DNA of 64,000 nucleotides, taken from NCBI RefSeq assembly GCF_011045125.1, contig NZ_JAAKZF010000017.1, positions 1-64,000 of the forward strand, given 5' to 3'. Numbering within the stretch: position 1 is the first letter of the stretch; each line of letters opens with the position of its first letter. The DNA is from Allomesorhizobium camelthorni. Lineage in GTDB: Bacteria; Pseudomonadota; Alphaproteobacteria; Rhizobiales; Rhizobiaceae. Made by a program: the position numbers and the translations under genes. The notes under the pieces were generated by a model. The model was not told where the DNA came from. It saw nothing but the letters and a program-made list of their open reading frames with translations, and did no database searches. Positions 17,554 through 29,513 of the stretch are shown here, piece after piece.

Positions 17554-19377
17554 CTATTCGACTGTCACCGACTTGGCCAGATTGCGCGGCTGGTCGACAT
17601 CGGTGCCCATGAATACGGCGGTGAAATAGGCGAGCATCTGCACCGGGAGCGCATAGATGATCGGCGTGATTATCTCCGGCACGTCGGGCAGCACGATCGT
17701 CTCCATCGTCTCTATGGATGACTGGGCTGCGCCCTTCTTGTCGGTGATCAGGATGATCTTGCCGCCGCGCGCCGCCACCTCCTGCATGTTCGACACGGTC
17801 TTTTCGAAGATGCGGTCGTGCGGCGCGATCACGATGACCGGCATGTTCTCGTCGATCAGCGCAATCGGCCCGTGCTTCAACTCGCCCGCGGCATAGCCCT
17901 CCGCGTGGATGTAGGAGATTTCCTTGAGCTTCAGCGCGCCTTCCATGGCGAGCGGGTAGTTGGTGTCGCGGCCGAGATAGAGCACGTGTTTGTAGTGCGC
18001 GAGTTCGCGCGCCACCTTTTCGATCTGCCTGTCGAGCCGCAGCACCTGGCTGGCGTAGCGCGGCGCCTCGGAAAGCTCGCGCACCAGCGTTCTTTCCTTT
18101 TCCGGCGAGATAGTACCGCGGGCGACGCCGGCGCGGATGGCGAGCGAGGCCAGCACCGAAAGCTGGCACGTGAACGCTTTGGTGGAGGCAACGCCGATCT
18201 CCGGGCCGGCCAGCGTCGGCAAAGTGACATCGGATTCGCGCGCGATCGTCGATTCGCGGACATTCACGATCGCGCCGATCGGAATGCCAGCCTTGCGGCA
18301 ATAGCGAAGCGAGGCCAGCGTGTCGGCGGTTTCGCCCGATTGCGAGACGAAGAGCGCGGCGCTGTCGGGCGAAATCGGCATTTCGCGGTAGCGGAATTCC
18401 GAGGCGATATCGATGTCGACCGGCAGCCTGGCAAAGCGCTCGAACCAGTATTTGCCGATGAGACCGCTCAGGAACGCGGTTCCGCAGGCCGAGATGGCGA
18501 GCCTGTCGAGTTTGGCGAAATCGAACGGCAGGTCGAGCTTTCGCGAGACGCCACCGGCAAAATCCAGATAGTGCGCCAGAGTGTGCGAGATCACCTCCGG
18601 CTGCTCGTGGATTTCCTTTTCCATGAAATGGCGGTGGTTGCCCTTGTCGACCATGTAGCTGGTGCTCAGCGATTGCTGGCGCTTGCGGTCGACGGCATTG
18701 CCGTCCATGTCGAAAATGCCGACTTCGTCGCGCCGGATCACCGTCCAGTCGCCGTCCTCGAGATAGGTTATGGAATCGGTGAAAGGCGCCAGCGCGATCG
18801 CGTCGGAGCCGAGGAACATCTCGCCTTCGCCATAGCCGACGGCCAGCGGCGGGCCGTTGCGGGCGCCGACGATCAGGTTGTCGTCGCCCTGGAACATGAT
18901 CGCCAGCGCGAACGCGCCTTCCAGCCGCTTCAGCGCAAGGTGCGCCGCCTTGACCGGCACTGCCCCGCGGGCGAGTTCCCGAGCCACAAGGTGGGCGACG
19001 ACCTCGGTGTCGGTCTGCGAGGCGAATTCGAAACCGTCGGCCTTCAGCTCGGCGCGCAACTCGGCGAAATTCTCGATGATGCCGTTGTGGACGATCGCCA
19101 CGCCGTGGGAAAAATGCGGATGCGCGTTGGTCTCGTTGGGAATGCCATGTGTGGCCCAGCGCGTGTGGCCGATGCCGATCGTGCCGTCTAGCGGCTCGTC
19201 CTTCAGGCGGCGTTCGAGATTGACAAGCTTGCCTTCCGCGCGCCTGCGCCCGAGTTCGCCGGCCGCGACCGTTGCGACGCCCGCCGAATCATAGCCGCGA
19301 TATTCCAGACGCTTCAGCGCGTCGACGATCAGCGGCGCCACCTGAGCGCGTCCTACAATTCCGACGATACCGCACAT
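17554..19377 (-). CDS. glmS: Glucosamine-6-phosphate synthase (glutamine-hydrolysing)
   Basis: The 607-residue enzyme has the N-terminal glutamine amidotransferase domain with Cys2 nucleophile (MCGIVGIVG) and RWATHG, followed by two SIS domains (about 285-420 and 455-600), including SQSGETADT and the C-terminal PRNLAKSVTVE. It makes glucosamine-6-phosphate from fructose-6-phosphate and glutamine for peptidoglycan and LPS. It lies downstream of glmU on the same strand, so consecutive steps of UDP-GlcNAc synthesis are linked. A hairpin sits in the 130-nt gap between them. Confidence 0.97.
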   Translation of the reverse strand: MCGIVGIVGRAQVAPLIVDALKRLEYRGYDSAGVATVAAGELGRRRAEGKLVNLERRLKDEPLDGTIGIGHTRWATHGIPNETNAHPHFSHGVAIVHNGIIENFAELRAELKADGFEFASQTDTEVVAHLVARELARGAVPVKAAHLALKRLEGAFALAIMFQGDDNLIVGARNGPPLAVGYGEGEMFLGSDAIALAPFTDSITYLEDGDWTVIRRDEVGIFDMDGNAVDRKRQQSLSTSYMVDKGNHRHFMEKEIHEQPEVISHTLAHYLDFAGGVSRKLDLPFDFAKLDRLAISACGTAFLSGLIGKYWFERFARLPVDIDIASEFRYREMPISPDSAALFVSQSGETADTLASLRYCRKAGIPIGAIVNVRESTIARESDVTLPTLAGPEIGVASTKAFTCQLSVLASLAIRAGVARGTISPEKERTLVRELSEAPRYASQVLRLDRQIEKVARELAHYKHVLYLGRDTNYPLAMEGALKLKEISYIHAEGYAAGELKHGPIALIDENMPVIVIAPHDRIFEKTVSNMQEVAARGGKIILITDKKGAAQSSIETMETIVLPDVPEIITPIIYALPVQMLAYFTAVFMGTDVDQPRNLAKSVTVE

Positions 19378-19437
19378 GCCCAGCCCCCGTTCACGCCCAA
19401 ACCCAAGTCGCTGTTTAAAAACTCCGATGGCCCGGCG

Positions 19438-19458
19438 AAAGTCACTTTCGGTGACTTT
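19438..19458 (-). promoter_or_regulatory. Perfect hairpin in the glmU-glmS gap
   Basis: AAAGTCAC and GTGACTTT form an 8-bp perfect inverted repeat with a 5-nt loop. It lies 60-80 nt upstream of the glmS start and about 50 nt after the glmU stop. No U-run follows on either strand, so it is more likely an RNA-processing or operator element than a terminator. No glmS ribozyme is evident. Confidence 0.35.
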
Positions 19459-19507
19459 TCATGTCAACCGACGGCGACAGCGACCATGGCCGGACTGCCA
19501 TTAGCGC

Positions 19508-20854
19508 CTACTTCTTTGCCGCGCCGGCCCGTCGTTCGCGCAACTCGCTGGCCTTTTCAGGCATGGTCTTCTGTCGCGCGCGGCCGAAAGCCAGCGCGTC
19601 GTCCGGCACGCTTTCGGTGATCACGCTTCCGGACGCCACATAGGCCCGGGCGCCGATGGAAATCGGCGCGACCAGCGAGGAGTTCGAGCCGATGAAGGCG
19701 CCGGCGCCGATGTCGGTGAAGAATTTCGAATAGCCGTCGTAATTGCATGTGACGGTGCCGGCGCCGATATTGGCCCCCGCGCCGACGCGCGCATCGCCGA
19801 TATAGGTCAGGTGGTTGACCTTCGCGCCCGGCTCGATGGTGGCCTTCTTGACCTCGCAGAAATTGCCGACCTTGGCCTTCTCGCGGAGATCGGCGCCCGG
19901 TCGCAGCCTGGCGAATGGCCCGACATCGCAACCCGCCCCGATCTCCGCGCCCTCGATATGGCAGAAGGCGTGGATTTTCGCACCCGTGGCGACTTTCACG
20001 CCCGGGCCGAAGAAAACATTGGGTTCGACGATGGTCTCCGCGCCGATTTCGGTGTCGTGCGAGAAGAAAACGGTCTCGGGCGCAATCAGCGTCACGCCCG
20101 AAAGCATCATTGCGCGGCGGCGGCGGCGCTGCCAGATCGCCTCGGCCTCGGCCAGTTCGGCGCGATTGTTTATGCCCAGCGCATTCTCGAAACTCGCCTC
20201 GGTGGCCACGACCTGCAGGCCGCGTTTGCGGGCAATCTCGACAATGTCGGTAAGATAATACTCGCCCTTGGCATTGCTGTTTCCAACCGAGTCGAGCAGC
20301 GCCAGCGCATGCTCCCCGGCAATCGCCATCAGGCCGCCATTGCAGAAGCCGATCTTCTTTTCCGCTTCGGTGCAGTCCTTTTCCTCGCGGATGGCGACGA
20401 GCGCGCCGTTCTCCTCGATCAACCGGCCATAGCCAGTCGGATCGGCGGTGCGGAAGCCGACCACGACCACTGCGGCGCCCCTGGCCAATTCCGCTCTGGC
20501 CTGCAGCAGCGCGTCCGGCTCCAGCAGCGGCGTATCCCCGAACATCACCAGAATGTCGTCATGGCCTTTCGCGATCGCCTCGCGAGCGGCCAGGACCGCG
20601 TGCGCGGTGCCGAGCCTTTTTTCCTGGACGAAGGTTTCGGCGTTCGGCGCAAAGGACTGCGCGGCCGCCCGGAGCTGGTCGGCACCATGGCCGATGACCA
20701 GCGCGATCTCGCCGCCGGCCGATTCGGCAGCCTTGGCGACGTGGGCGACCATCGGCAGGCCGGCAATCTTGTGCAGCACCTTGGGCAGCGCGCTCTTCAT
20801 CCTCGTGCCTTCGCCGGCGGCGAGAATGATGGACAGGCAGGTTCTCTTTGTCAT
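19508..20854 (-). CDS. glmU: Bifunctional GlcNAc-1-P uridyltransferase / GlcN-1-P acetyltransferase
   Basis: The 448-residue protein has an N-terminal nucleotidyltransferase domain with [11 protein letters not shown] and K in [10 protein letters not shown] (about 1-230). Its C-terminal left-handed beta-helix of hexapeptide repeats (about 255-440) includes the [13 protein letters not shown] segment of the acetyltransferase site. It converts GlcN-1-P to UDP-GlcNAc. The ATG at 20854 precedes the catalytic loop directly; the open frame upstream to 20917 is unlikely to be translated. Confidence 0.96.
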   Translation of the reverse strand: MTKRTCLSIILAAGEGTRMKSALPKVLHKIAGLPMVAHVAKAAESAGGEIALVIGHGADQLRAAAQSFAPNAETFVQEKRLGTAHAVLAAREAIAKGHDDILVMFGDTPLLEPDALLQARAELARGAAVVVVGFRTADPTGYGRLIEENGALVAIREEKDCTEAEKKIGFCNGGLMAIAGEHALALLDSVGNSNAKGEYYLTDIVEIARKRGLQVVATEASFENALGINNRAELAEAEAIWQRRRRRAMMLSGVTLIAPETVFFSHDTEIGAETIVEPNVFFGPGVKVATGAKIHAFCHIEGAEIGAGCDVGPFARLRPGADLREKAKVGNFCEVKKATIEPGAKVNHLTYIGDARVGAGANIGAGTVTCNYDGYSKFFTDIGAGAFIGSNSSLVAPISIGARAYVASGSVITESVPDDALAFGRARQKTMPEKASELRERRAGAAKK

Positions 20855-20967
20855 GGAAGATCCGGAGCAAGGGCGGGATTCGTGCATATTTCTAGCACCG
20901 CTCGCATCGCGTTCCAAATGCGGCTGAGTTTCGATGCCCGGAGCAGCTGACTCTTAATCAGCAAACC

Positions 20968-21717
20968 CTACCCAAGCTGCCCCAGAGCCGGGAAGGTCTC
21001 CAGCAGCCAGTACGACGCCGCCTGCATGCCGCCGGTGAGGAAGAACACGCCGGCCACGACCAGCATTGCCCCGATCGCTTTTTCGACGCGGCCGAGATGG
21101 ACCCGGAAGCGTCCCAGAAAACGCATGAACGCGCCGGAAAACAGCGCGGCGATTAGGAACGGAATGCCGAGACCGAGCGAATAGGCGGCGAGCAGGGCCG
21201 CGCCCTCGCCGACCGTCTCGCGTCCGCCCGCCAGCGTCAGGATCGGCCCGAGGACCGGCCCGATGCAGGGCGTCCAGCCGAAGGCGAAGGCGAGGCCCAT
21301 GACATAGGCCGCCAGCGTGCTGGCGGGCTTGCCCTGCGACTGGAAGCGCGCCTCGCGCGACAGGAACCGAATGCGCAGGACCCCGAGGAAGTTGAGGCCC
21401 ATCAGGATGATGAGAACGCCCGCCGCCATCGCCAGCGGCTCCTGCCAGACGCGCAGCAGCCGGCCGATGGTCGAGGCGCCGGCCCCGAGCGCCACGAAAA
21501 CCGTGGTGAAGCCGAGCACGAAGGCGAATGATGTCACGAGCAGAGCGCTCCGCGTGCCGGACTTGACCGCCGCGCCGCGCCCATCGGCGCGGAAATCCTC
21601 TACCGAAACGCCCGCCATGTAGCAGAGATAGGGCGGGACCAGCGGCAGGACGCAGGGCGAAAGGAACGAAATCGCGCCCGCCCCTATTGCGCTGAGAAAT
21701 CCTATGTCGATCGCCAT
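20968..21717 (-). CDS. ccdA: Cytochrome c biogenesis protein CcdA
   Basis: The 249-residue membrane protein has about six transmembrane segments and the two redox-active cysteine motifs of CcdA/DsbD-beta proteins: SPCVLPLVPPYLC near residue 20 and GWTPCIGPVLGPI near 135. It carries electrons from cytoplasmic thioredoxin to periplasmic thiol-disulfide proteins used in cytochrome c maturation. The start at 21717 gives the canonical N-terminus directly before the first helix. The gene stands alone upstream of glmU. Confidence 0.92.
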   Translation of the reverse strand: MAIDIGFLSAIGAGAISFLSPCVLPLVPPYLCYMAGVSVEDFRADGRGAAVKSGTRSALLVTSFAFVLGFTTVFVALGAGASTIGRLLRVWQEPLAMAAGVLIILMGLNFLGVLRIRFLSREARFQSQGKPASTLAAYVMGLAFAFGWTPCIGPVLGPILTLAGGRETVGEGAALLAAYSLGLGIPFLIAALFSGAFMRFLGRFRVHLGRVEKAIGAMLVVAGVFFLTGGMQAASYWLLETFPALGQLG

Positions 21718-21827
21718 GTTGCCTGCCGCGTGACTGATTGTCCGCCTATAGACGCTCGGCCGGCGCGTCTCCAATCACCATTGCGTGGCCGGACGCCGTG
21801 TCGCAGGCTTGTCGTGAACTGTGGGCC

Positions 21828-21902
21828 TGGTAGGCGGGGTGGGGATCGAACCCACGGCCATTCGATTAAAAGTCGAATGCTCTACCACTGAGCTACCCGC
21901 CC
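21828..21902 (-). tRNA. tRNA-Lys (anticodon UUU)
   Basis: The minus strand folds as a tRNA. The acceptor GGGCGGG pairs with CCCGCCT, the D arm is GCTC-AGTGGTA-GAGC, the anticodon arm has loop CTTTTAA (anticodon TTT), and the T arm is GTGGG-TTCGATC-CCCAC. An encoded CCA lies at 21828-21830. Confidence 0.95.
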
Positions 21903-22235
21903 TCACCAACGCGCCGCAGCTGTTGCGCAAATACCGCCCGACCGAGTCGTCCGGTTCAACGGCAGAACCATCGAGGTCAGGCGCCCTGCAGCTGCCGGCT
22001 TTTCAGGGGCGCTCAGCGCCCTTTGAAAGTGCGGCGGAACATAGGGAGAGTGTTTGGGCCGGTCAACCGGAAAAAGCACCGGCTTTCAACGCTCGCGCGA
22101 GGCCTTGCCGCCGGTCCCCTCGCGGCAGCAAGAGACATTACTTATCAGTAACTTGGCATTTTTGCCGGAACCATGGCATGGCTCGGTCGTTCAACCGCCA
22201 TAAGGGACAGGCACAGCCCTATGAGGAGAAAGCTC
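21903..22235. other. Intergenic region upstream of the BA14K gene
   Basis: About 330 nt lie between the tRNA and the BA14K gene. I see no convincing ORF. A short palindrome, TTACT-TATC-AGTAA at 22138-22151, lies 85 nt before the BA14K start and could be an operator. Confidence 0.4.
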
Positions 22236-22790
22236 ATGAGAAAACTTCTATCCGGCCTTTGCGCCACAACGCTGGCCGCGTCCTTCGCGATTGCGTCGGC
22301 CGTGCCGGTAAATGCGGTTCCGCTGATTGTTCCCCAGGCTCCGGTTGCTCAGTCCGATATCATCAAGGTCCAGTCGCGCGGCCGTGAGGTGATGGAAGAA
22401 AGGTGGCTTCGCCGGCAGTTCCGCGGCAACCGCCGCGAATTCCGCCGCGAATTTCGCGGGGACCGGCGCGAATTTCGCCGGGACCGGCGCGATTTCCGGC
22501 GAAGCATCCGCCGGGATCGTGATGACAGGTATGGCTGGTACAGAGGTCACCGCGGCTACCGCTCCTATCGCCCGGGCTATCGCCGCCACGGCGACTTCTG
22601 GTTCCCGGCCGCCGCCTTCATTACCGGCGCCATCATCGGTGGAGCGCTGAGCAGTCCACCGCGTCGGGTTTACGGCGGCAATGCGCATGTCCAGTGGTGC
22701 TATGACCGCTACCGTTCGTACCGCGCGTGGGACAACACCTTCCAGCCCTACAACGGTCCGCGCCGGCAGTGCTACTCGCCCTATAGCTGA
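22236..22790 (+). CDS. BA14K family secreted protein with Arg/Phe-rich repeats
   Basis: The 184-residue product has a signal peptide (about residues 1-27, ending VPVNA). It then has a strongly basic low-complexity stretch of repeated RREF/GDRR units (about 60-105), a hydrophobic Gly-rich segment [16 protein letters not shown], and the C-terminal signature [13 protein letters not shown]...[13 protein letters not shown] of the BA14K family (Brucella 14-kDa immunoreactive protein, reported lectin-like). It is probably in the envelope. The ATG at 22236 has AGGAG 8 nt upstream and is favoured over the ATG at 22221. The repeat is also visible in DNA (22430-22510). A terminator at 22818 follows. Confidence 0.88.
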   Translation: MRKLLSGLCATTLAASFAIASAVPVNAVPLIVPQAPVAQSDIIKVQSRGREVMEERWLRRQFRGNRREFRREFRGDRREFRRDRRDFRRSIRRDRDDRYGWYRGHRGYRSYRPGYRRHGDFWFPAAAFITGAIIGGALSSPPRRVYGGNAHVQWCYDRYRSYRAWDNTFQPYNGPRRQCYSPYS

Positions 22791-22817
22791 TCGTTTGGCC
22801 TCCTGCTGACCTGAAAA

Positions 22818-22838
22818 CCCGCGCCCTTTCGGCGCGGG
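22818..22838. terminator. Bidirectional rho-independent terminator
   Basis: CCCGCGCC-CTTTC-GGCGCGGG forms an 8-bp GC stem. It is followed by GTCTTTC on the plus strand and has GAAAAC before it, giving a short T-run on the minus strand. It lies between the convergent BA14K and glpK genes. Confidence 0.75.
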
Positions 22839-22860
22839 GTCTTTCATGCCTTACATTCAA

Positions 22861-24351
22861 TCAGTGACTCAGCGTTCGCCTGACCGCATCGCGCCAGCCT
22901 TTCAGCTTCGTCGAACGCAGGCCTTCGTCCATTTGCGGCTCGAAGCGGCGGTCGAGCGCCCAGGTCTCGGCGAACTTCTTTGCATTCGGCCACACGCCGG
23001 CGCGGGAGCCGGCGAGCCATGCAGCACCCAGCGCAGTGGTTTCCAGGATGGTCGGCCGGTCGACCGGCGCGTCGAGCAGGTCGGCGAGCCGCTGCATGGT
23101 CCAGTCGGACGCCACCATGCCGCCGTCGACGCGCAGCACTGTCTTGCCATTGCCGCTTTTCCAGTCCTTCTTCATCGCGTCGAGCAGGTCGCGGGTCTGG
23201 AATGCTACCGATTCCAGCGTCGCGCGGGCAAATTCCGCCGGCCCGGTGTTGCGGGTCAGCCCGAAGATAGCTCCGCGCGCCTCCGCATCCCAATGCGGGG
23301 CCCCGAGCCCGACAAAAGCCGGCACCAGATAGACGTTCTGCGTCTCGTCGGCCTTTGCCGCCAGTTCGCCGCTGTGCTCGGCTTTGCCGATCACCTTGAT
23401 GCCGTCGCGCAGCCACTGGACCGCCGCCCCGGCGACGAAGATGGAGCCCTCCAGCGCATAGGTGGTCCGGCCGTTCAGCCGGTAGGCGATCGTCGTCAAA
23501 AGCCGGTTCTTCGAACGGCAAAGGTCGCCGCCGGTGTTGAGCAGCGCGAAACAGCCGGTGCCATAGGTCGATTTCATCATGCCCGGCTCGAAGCAGGCCT
23601 GGCCGATCGTCGCTGCCTGCTGATCGCCGGCCACTCCCATGATCGGGATTTCGGCGCCGAACAGGGATTTCTCCGTAAATCCATAGTCATCGGCGCAATC
23701 CTTCACCTCAGGCAGGAGTGCGGCCGGAATGCGAAGAATGTCGAGAAGCTCGGCATCCCACTCGTTCTTCTCGATGTTGTAGACCAGCGTGCGCGAGGCG
23801 TTGGTGGCGTCGGTCGCGTGCACTTTGCCGCCGGTCAGCCGCCAGATCAGGAAACTGTCGATGGTGCCGGCGAGCAGTTCACCCTTCTCGGCACGTTCGC
23901 CCGCGCCCTTCACCTCGTCGAGCAGCCAGGCGATCTTGGTGCCGGAGAAATATGGGTCGAGCAGCAGCCCGGTCTTCTCCGAGAATTTTTCCTCAAGCCC
24001 CTGCGCCTTGAGCTTCTCGCAGAGCTTCGCCGTGCGGCGGTCCTGCCAGACGATGGCATTGTGGATCGGCTCGCCCGTCGCTTTATCCCAGATCACGACC
24101 GTCTCGCGCTGGTTAGTGATGCCGATAGCGGAAATGTCGCTTGCCGAACGGCCAGCATTCTTCAGCGCCTCTTTCACAGCCCATACGACGGTCGACCAGA
24201 TCTCCTCCGGATCGTGCTCGACCCATCCGGAAGCCGGAAAATGCTGCGTGAATTCCTTCTGGCCGGAGCCCACGGGCTTCATCGAGCCGTCGAAGACGAT
24301 GGCGCGGCTGGACGTCGTTCCCTGGTCGATAGCGAGAATGAAGCCGGTCAT
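22861..24351 (-). CDS. glpK: Glycerol kinase
   Basis: The 496-residue protein has the FGGY-kinase start [15 protein letters not shown], the VEHDPEEIW motif and an FGGY-type C-terminal ATPase lobe including [18 protein letters not shown] and LRVDGGM. It phosphorylates glycerol to glycerol-3-phosphate after uptake by the adjacent ABC transporter. It is the last gene of the leftward glp cluster, 80 nt after glpV. Confidence 0.97.
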   Translation of the reverse strand: MTGFILAIDQGTTSSRAIVFDGSMKPVGSGQKEFTQHFPASGWVEHDPEEIWSTVVWAVKEALKNAGRSASDISAIGITNQRETVVIWDKATGEPIHNAIVWQDRRTAKLCEKLKAQGLEEKFSEKTGLLLDPYFSGTKIAWLLDEVKGAGERAEKGELLAGTIDSFLIWRLTGGKVHATDATNASRTLVYNIEKNEWDAELLDILRIPAALLPEVKDCADDYGFTEKSLFGAEIPIMGVAGDQQAATIGQACFEPGMMKSTYGTGCFALLNTGGDLCRSKNRLLTTIAYRLNGRTTYALEGSIFVAGAAVQWLRDGIKVIGKAEHSGELAAKADETQNVYLVPAFVGLGAPHWDAEARGAIFGLTRNTGPAEFARATLESVAFQTRDLLDAMKKDWKSGNGKTVLRVDGGMVASDWTMQRLADLLDAPVDRPTILETTALGAAWLAGSRAGVWPNAKKFAETWALDRRFEPQMDEGLRSTKLKGWRDAVRRTLSH

Positions 24352-24431
24352 GATCCCTCCCCTACGCTATAGAAGAAGGGAGCCGACATTCACGCCGCCT
24401 CCCCTCATGTCGATCACAGCAGACGCCGTGA

Positions 24432-26156
<1,725 letters not shown>

Positions 26157-26229
26157 GGGTTTCCTCCCGTTACAGTTACAAGTTCCATCAGAGCGTTCGC
26201 ATTGCGCGGCGCTCCGATCAGTGCCCGCC

Positions 26230-26637
26230 CTAGACGAAGCGGAATACGCCGATGGCGTAGACCACAGAAAGGGCGAGAGCCCACCATAGGTTGGGTCCGA
26301 TAAGACCCAGCCAAGCGAGATGGATATAGGCGCTGCCGAGCAGCGAGATGAACAGACGATCGCCGCGCGTCGTCTCGAAGCGCAGCAGGCCGACGCGCGG
26401 ATTGCCGCCGGGCGAAGCGTACTCCCATACCGCCATGAGCGCGAGCAGCAGCAAGATCGTCAGGAAGAACAGTGCGGTCGGGAACGACCAGGCCATCCAG
26501 CCGCCGGCTCTGAGCGGCGCGAACCAGTCGGGAGCGCCATCCTTGACCGGCAACAGGCCGGTCAGCAGCCATACGACGGCTCCGTATAAGGCGAGCACCA
26601 TGACAAAGGGGAGTTGCCAGCGACGAGTGTTGGTCAT
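26230..26637 (-). CDS. glpU: Small integral membrane protein of the glycerol ABC locus (DUF2160-like)
   Basis: The 135-residue protein has about four hydrophobic segments (about 10-30, 48-70, 90-108 and 112-132). Its conserved core, MAWSFPTALFFLTI...WEYASPGGNPRVGLLRFETTRGDRLFISLLGSA, is what I recall for the small membrane protein of glycerol ABC loci. Its role is undefined. AGGAG precedes the ATG at 26637 by 4 nt. It lies 10 nt after glpQ, so it is cotranscribed. Confidence 0.85.
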   Translation of the reverse strand: MTNTRRWQLPFVMVLALYGAVVWLLTGLLPVKDGAPDWFAPLRAGGWMAWSFPTALFFLTILLLLALMAVWEYASPGGNPRVGLLRFETTRGDRLFISLLGSAYIHLAWLGLIGPNLWWALALSVVYAIGVFRFV

Positions 26638-26647
26638 CACACTCCTC

Positions 26648-27568
26648 CTAAACCCGACCCAGGGCAAAGCCCTTGGCGATGTAGTTGCGGACGAACCAGA
26701 TCACGAGCGCGCCCGGGATGATGGTGAGCACGCCGGCCGCGGCCAGCACGCCCCAGTCGAGGCCGGAGGCCGAGACGGTGCGGGTCATGATCGCGGCGAT
26801 CGGCTTGGCGTCGGTGGTGGTCAGGGTGCGCGCAATCAGCAGTTCGACCCAGGAGAACATGAAGCAGAAGAAGGCGGCGACGCCGATGCCGCTCGCGATC
26901 AGCGGCGTAAAAATCTTCACGAAGAAGCGCGGGAAGGAATAGCCATCGATGTAGGCGGTCTCGTCGATCTCCTTCGGCACGCCCGACATGAAACCTTCGA
27001 GGATCCACACGGCCAGCGGCACGTTGAAAAGGCAGTGCGCCAGCGCCACCGCGATATGCGTGTCGATCAGGCCGAAGGCGGAATAGAGTTGGAAGAAGGG
27101 CAGCGCAAAGACTGCGGGCGGCGCCATGCGATTGGTGAGCAGCCAGAAGAACAGATGCTTGTCGCCGAGGAAGCGGTAGCGTGAGAAGGCGTAGGCCGCC
27201 GGCAGCGCGACAGTGACCGAAATCACCGTGTTCATGACCACATAGATGATCGAGTTGATGTATCCCTTGTACCAGGACGGGTCGGTGAAGATCACCATAT
27301 AGTTGCGCAGCGTCGGGTCCTGCGGCCACAGCGAGAAGGCGCCCAGAATCTCCTGGTTGGTCTTGAAGCTCATATTGATGAGCCAGTAGATCGGCAGCAT
27401 CAGGAAGATGATGTAGATCGTCGGCACCAGCCACCAGAAGCGCGATTCCTCGCCGCGCCGGCGCATCTTGCGCGCCAGCGCCACGTTGAGCGCATGCACT
27501 TCTGCTCCAGCCTGGCTCTTCCGCATCAGCGCATCCGCGCCGGTAGTCGTCTGTTCGCGCACCGTCAT
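26648..27568 (-). CDS. glpQ: Glycerol ABC transporter permease
   Basis: The 306-residue MalG-type permease has six predicted transmembrane segments, the first at WWLVPTIYIIFLMLPIYWLI (about 47-66). An EAA-type cytoplasmic loop, EGFMSGVPKEIDETAYIDG, contacts the ATPases. The start at 27568 lies 1 nt after the glpP stop (TGAGATG), pointing to translational coupling. An alternative start at 27583 would overlap glpP. Confidence 0.93.
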   Translation of the reverse strand: MTVREQTTTGADALMRKSQAGAEVHALNVALARKMRRRGEESRFWWLVPTIYIIFLMLPIYWLINMSFKTNQEILGAFSLWPQDPTLRNYMVIFTDPSWYKGYINSIIYVVMNTVISVTVALPAAYAFSRYRFLGDKHLFFWLLTNRMAPPAVFALPFFQLYSAFGLIDTHIAVALAHCLFNVPLAVWILEGFMSGVPKEIDETAYIDGYSFPRFFVKIFTPLIASGIGVAAFFCFMFSWVELLIARTLTTTDAKPIAAIMTRTVSASGLDWGVLAAAGVLTIIPGALVIWFVRNYIAKGFALGRV

Positions 27569-27569
27569 C

Positions 27570-28436
<867 letters not shown>

Positions 28437-28438
28437 GA

Positions 28439-29509
28439 TCAGCCCCCCGTCTCGACGCGCCAGGAGTTGGCGTAGATGTTGATGCCGGCCGGGTCGAAAA
28501 CGATCTTCGGGTCGGCAGGGATGCTCTCGTCCTCACCCAGGATGGCCGCGATCTCGCGGCCCTCAAGGCTGGCGCGCACGACCTTGTGGCGGCCGATATC
28601 CTCGACCTTGCTAACCGAGACCGGCATGCCTTCACTACCGAGCCGGACATATTCGGGCCGGATGCCGAGTTCGGTCGAGCCGCCGGCCTTCGCCTTCGGC
28701 GCGCCGGGCAGCACAATCACCTGGCCGCCGAGCCGGGCGTTGCGGCCGTCGATCTCGACCGGCATGACGTTCATGCCCGGCGAACCTATGAAATAGCCGA
28801 CGAATGTGTGCTTCGGACGCTCGAACAGTTCCGCCGGCGTGCCGATCTGCACGATCTCGCCGTCATACATGACGACCACCTTCTCGGCGAAGGTCAGCGC
28901 TTCGGTCTGGTCGTGCGTGACATAGACCATGGTGTAGCCGAAGCGCCGGTGAAGCTGCTTCAACTGCGAGCGCAGCACCCACTTCATGTGCGGGTCGATG
29001 ACGGTCAGCGGCTCGTCGAACAGGATGGCGTTGACGTCCGAGCGCACCAGGCCGCGCCCCAGCGATATCTTCTGCTTCTGGTCGGCGGTCAGCCCCCTCG
29101 CCCGCCGCTTGGCCCAGTCGGCAAGGCCGATCATCTCCAGCGTCTCGTGCACCTTGCGGGCCACGTCGGCTTCCGGCACGCCGCGGTTGCGCAGCGGGAA
29201 GGCCAGATTGTCGTAGACCGTCATGGTGTCGTAGATCACCGGGAACTGGAACACCTGCGCGATGTTGCGCTCCTGCGTCGACAGCCGCGTGACATCCTTG
29301 CCGTCGAACAGCAGTTCGCCGTGCGAGGCGTGGAGCAGGCCCGAAATGATGTTCAACAGCGTGGTCTTGCCGCAGCCCGACGGGCCGAGCAGCGCATAGG
29401 CGCCGCCATCCTCGAATGTGTGGTGCACTTCCTTCAGTGCATAATCCGCATCCGATTTCGGATCGGGCATGTAGGCGTGACGGATGTGGTTCAGATCGAT
29501 GCGCGCCAT
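28439..29509 (-). CDS. glpT: Glycerol ABC transporter ATPase with degenerate signature
   Basis: The 356-residue MalK-like ATPase has Walker A GPSGCGKTT, Walker B ILFDEP, a canonical H-loop YVTHDQTEAL, and a C-terminal TOBE regulatory region (about 235-350). The signature motif is degenerate: LTADQKQK replaces LSGGQ, and the D-loop reads LTVID. GlpS has a canonical signature but lacks the H-loop His, so the heterodimer should have one consensus and one degenerate ATP site. The ATG at 29509 starts the ABC domain; the longer open frame to 29794 lies antisense-like inside glpS. Confidence 0.93.
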   Translation of the reverse strand: MARIDLNHIRHAYMPDPKSDADYALKEVHHTFEDGGAYALLGPSGCGKTTLLNIISGLLHASHGELLFDGKDVTRLSTQERNIAQVFQFPVIYDTMTVYDNLAFPLRNRGVPEADVARKVHETLEMIGLADWAKRRARGLTADQKQKISLGRGLVRSDVNAILFDEPLTVIDPHMKWVLRSQLKQLHRRFGYTMVYVTHDQTEALTFAEKVVVMYDGEIVQIGTPAELFERPKHTFVGYFIGSPGMNVMPVEIDGRNARLGGQVIVLPGAPKAKAGGSTELGIRPEYVRLGSEGMPVSVSKVEDIGRHKVVRASLEGREIAAILGEDESIPADPKIVFDPAGINIYANSWRVETGG

Positions 29510-29513
29510 GTTC

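Noticed and set aside
19378-19507. A possible glmS ribozyme or riboswitch before glmS
   Set aside because: The gap is only 130 nt with one simple hairpin; no ribozyme core is recognisable, and the glmS ribozyme is typical of Gram-positive bacteria.
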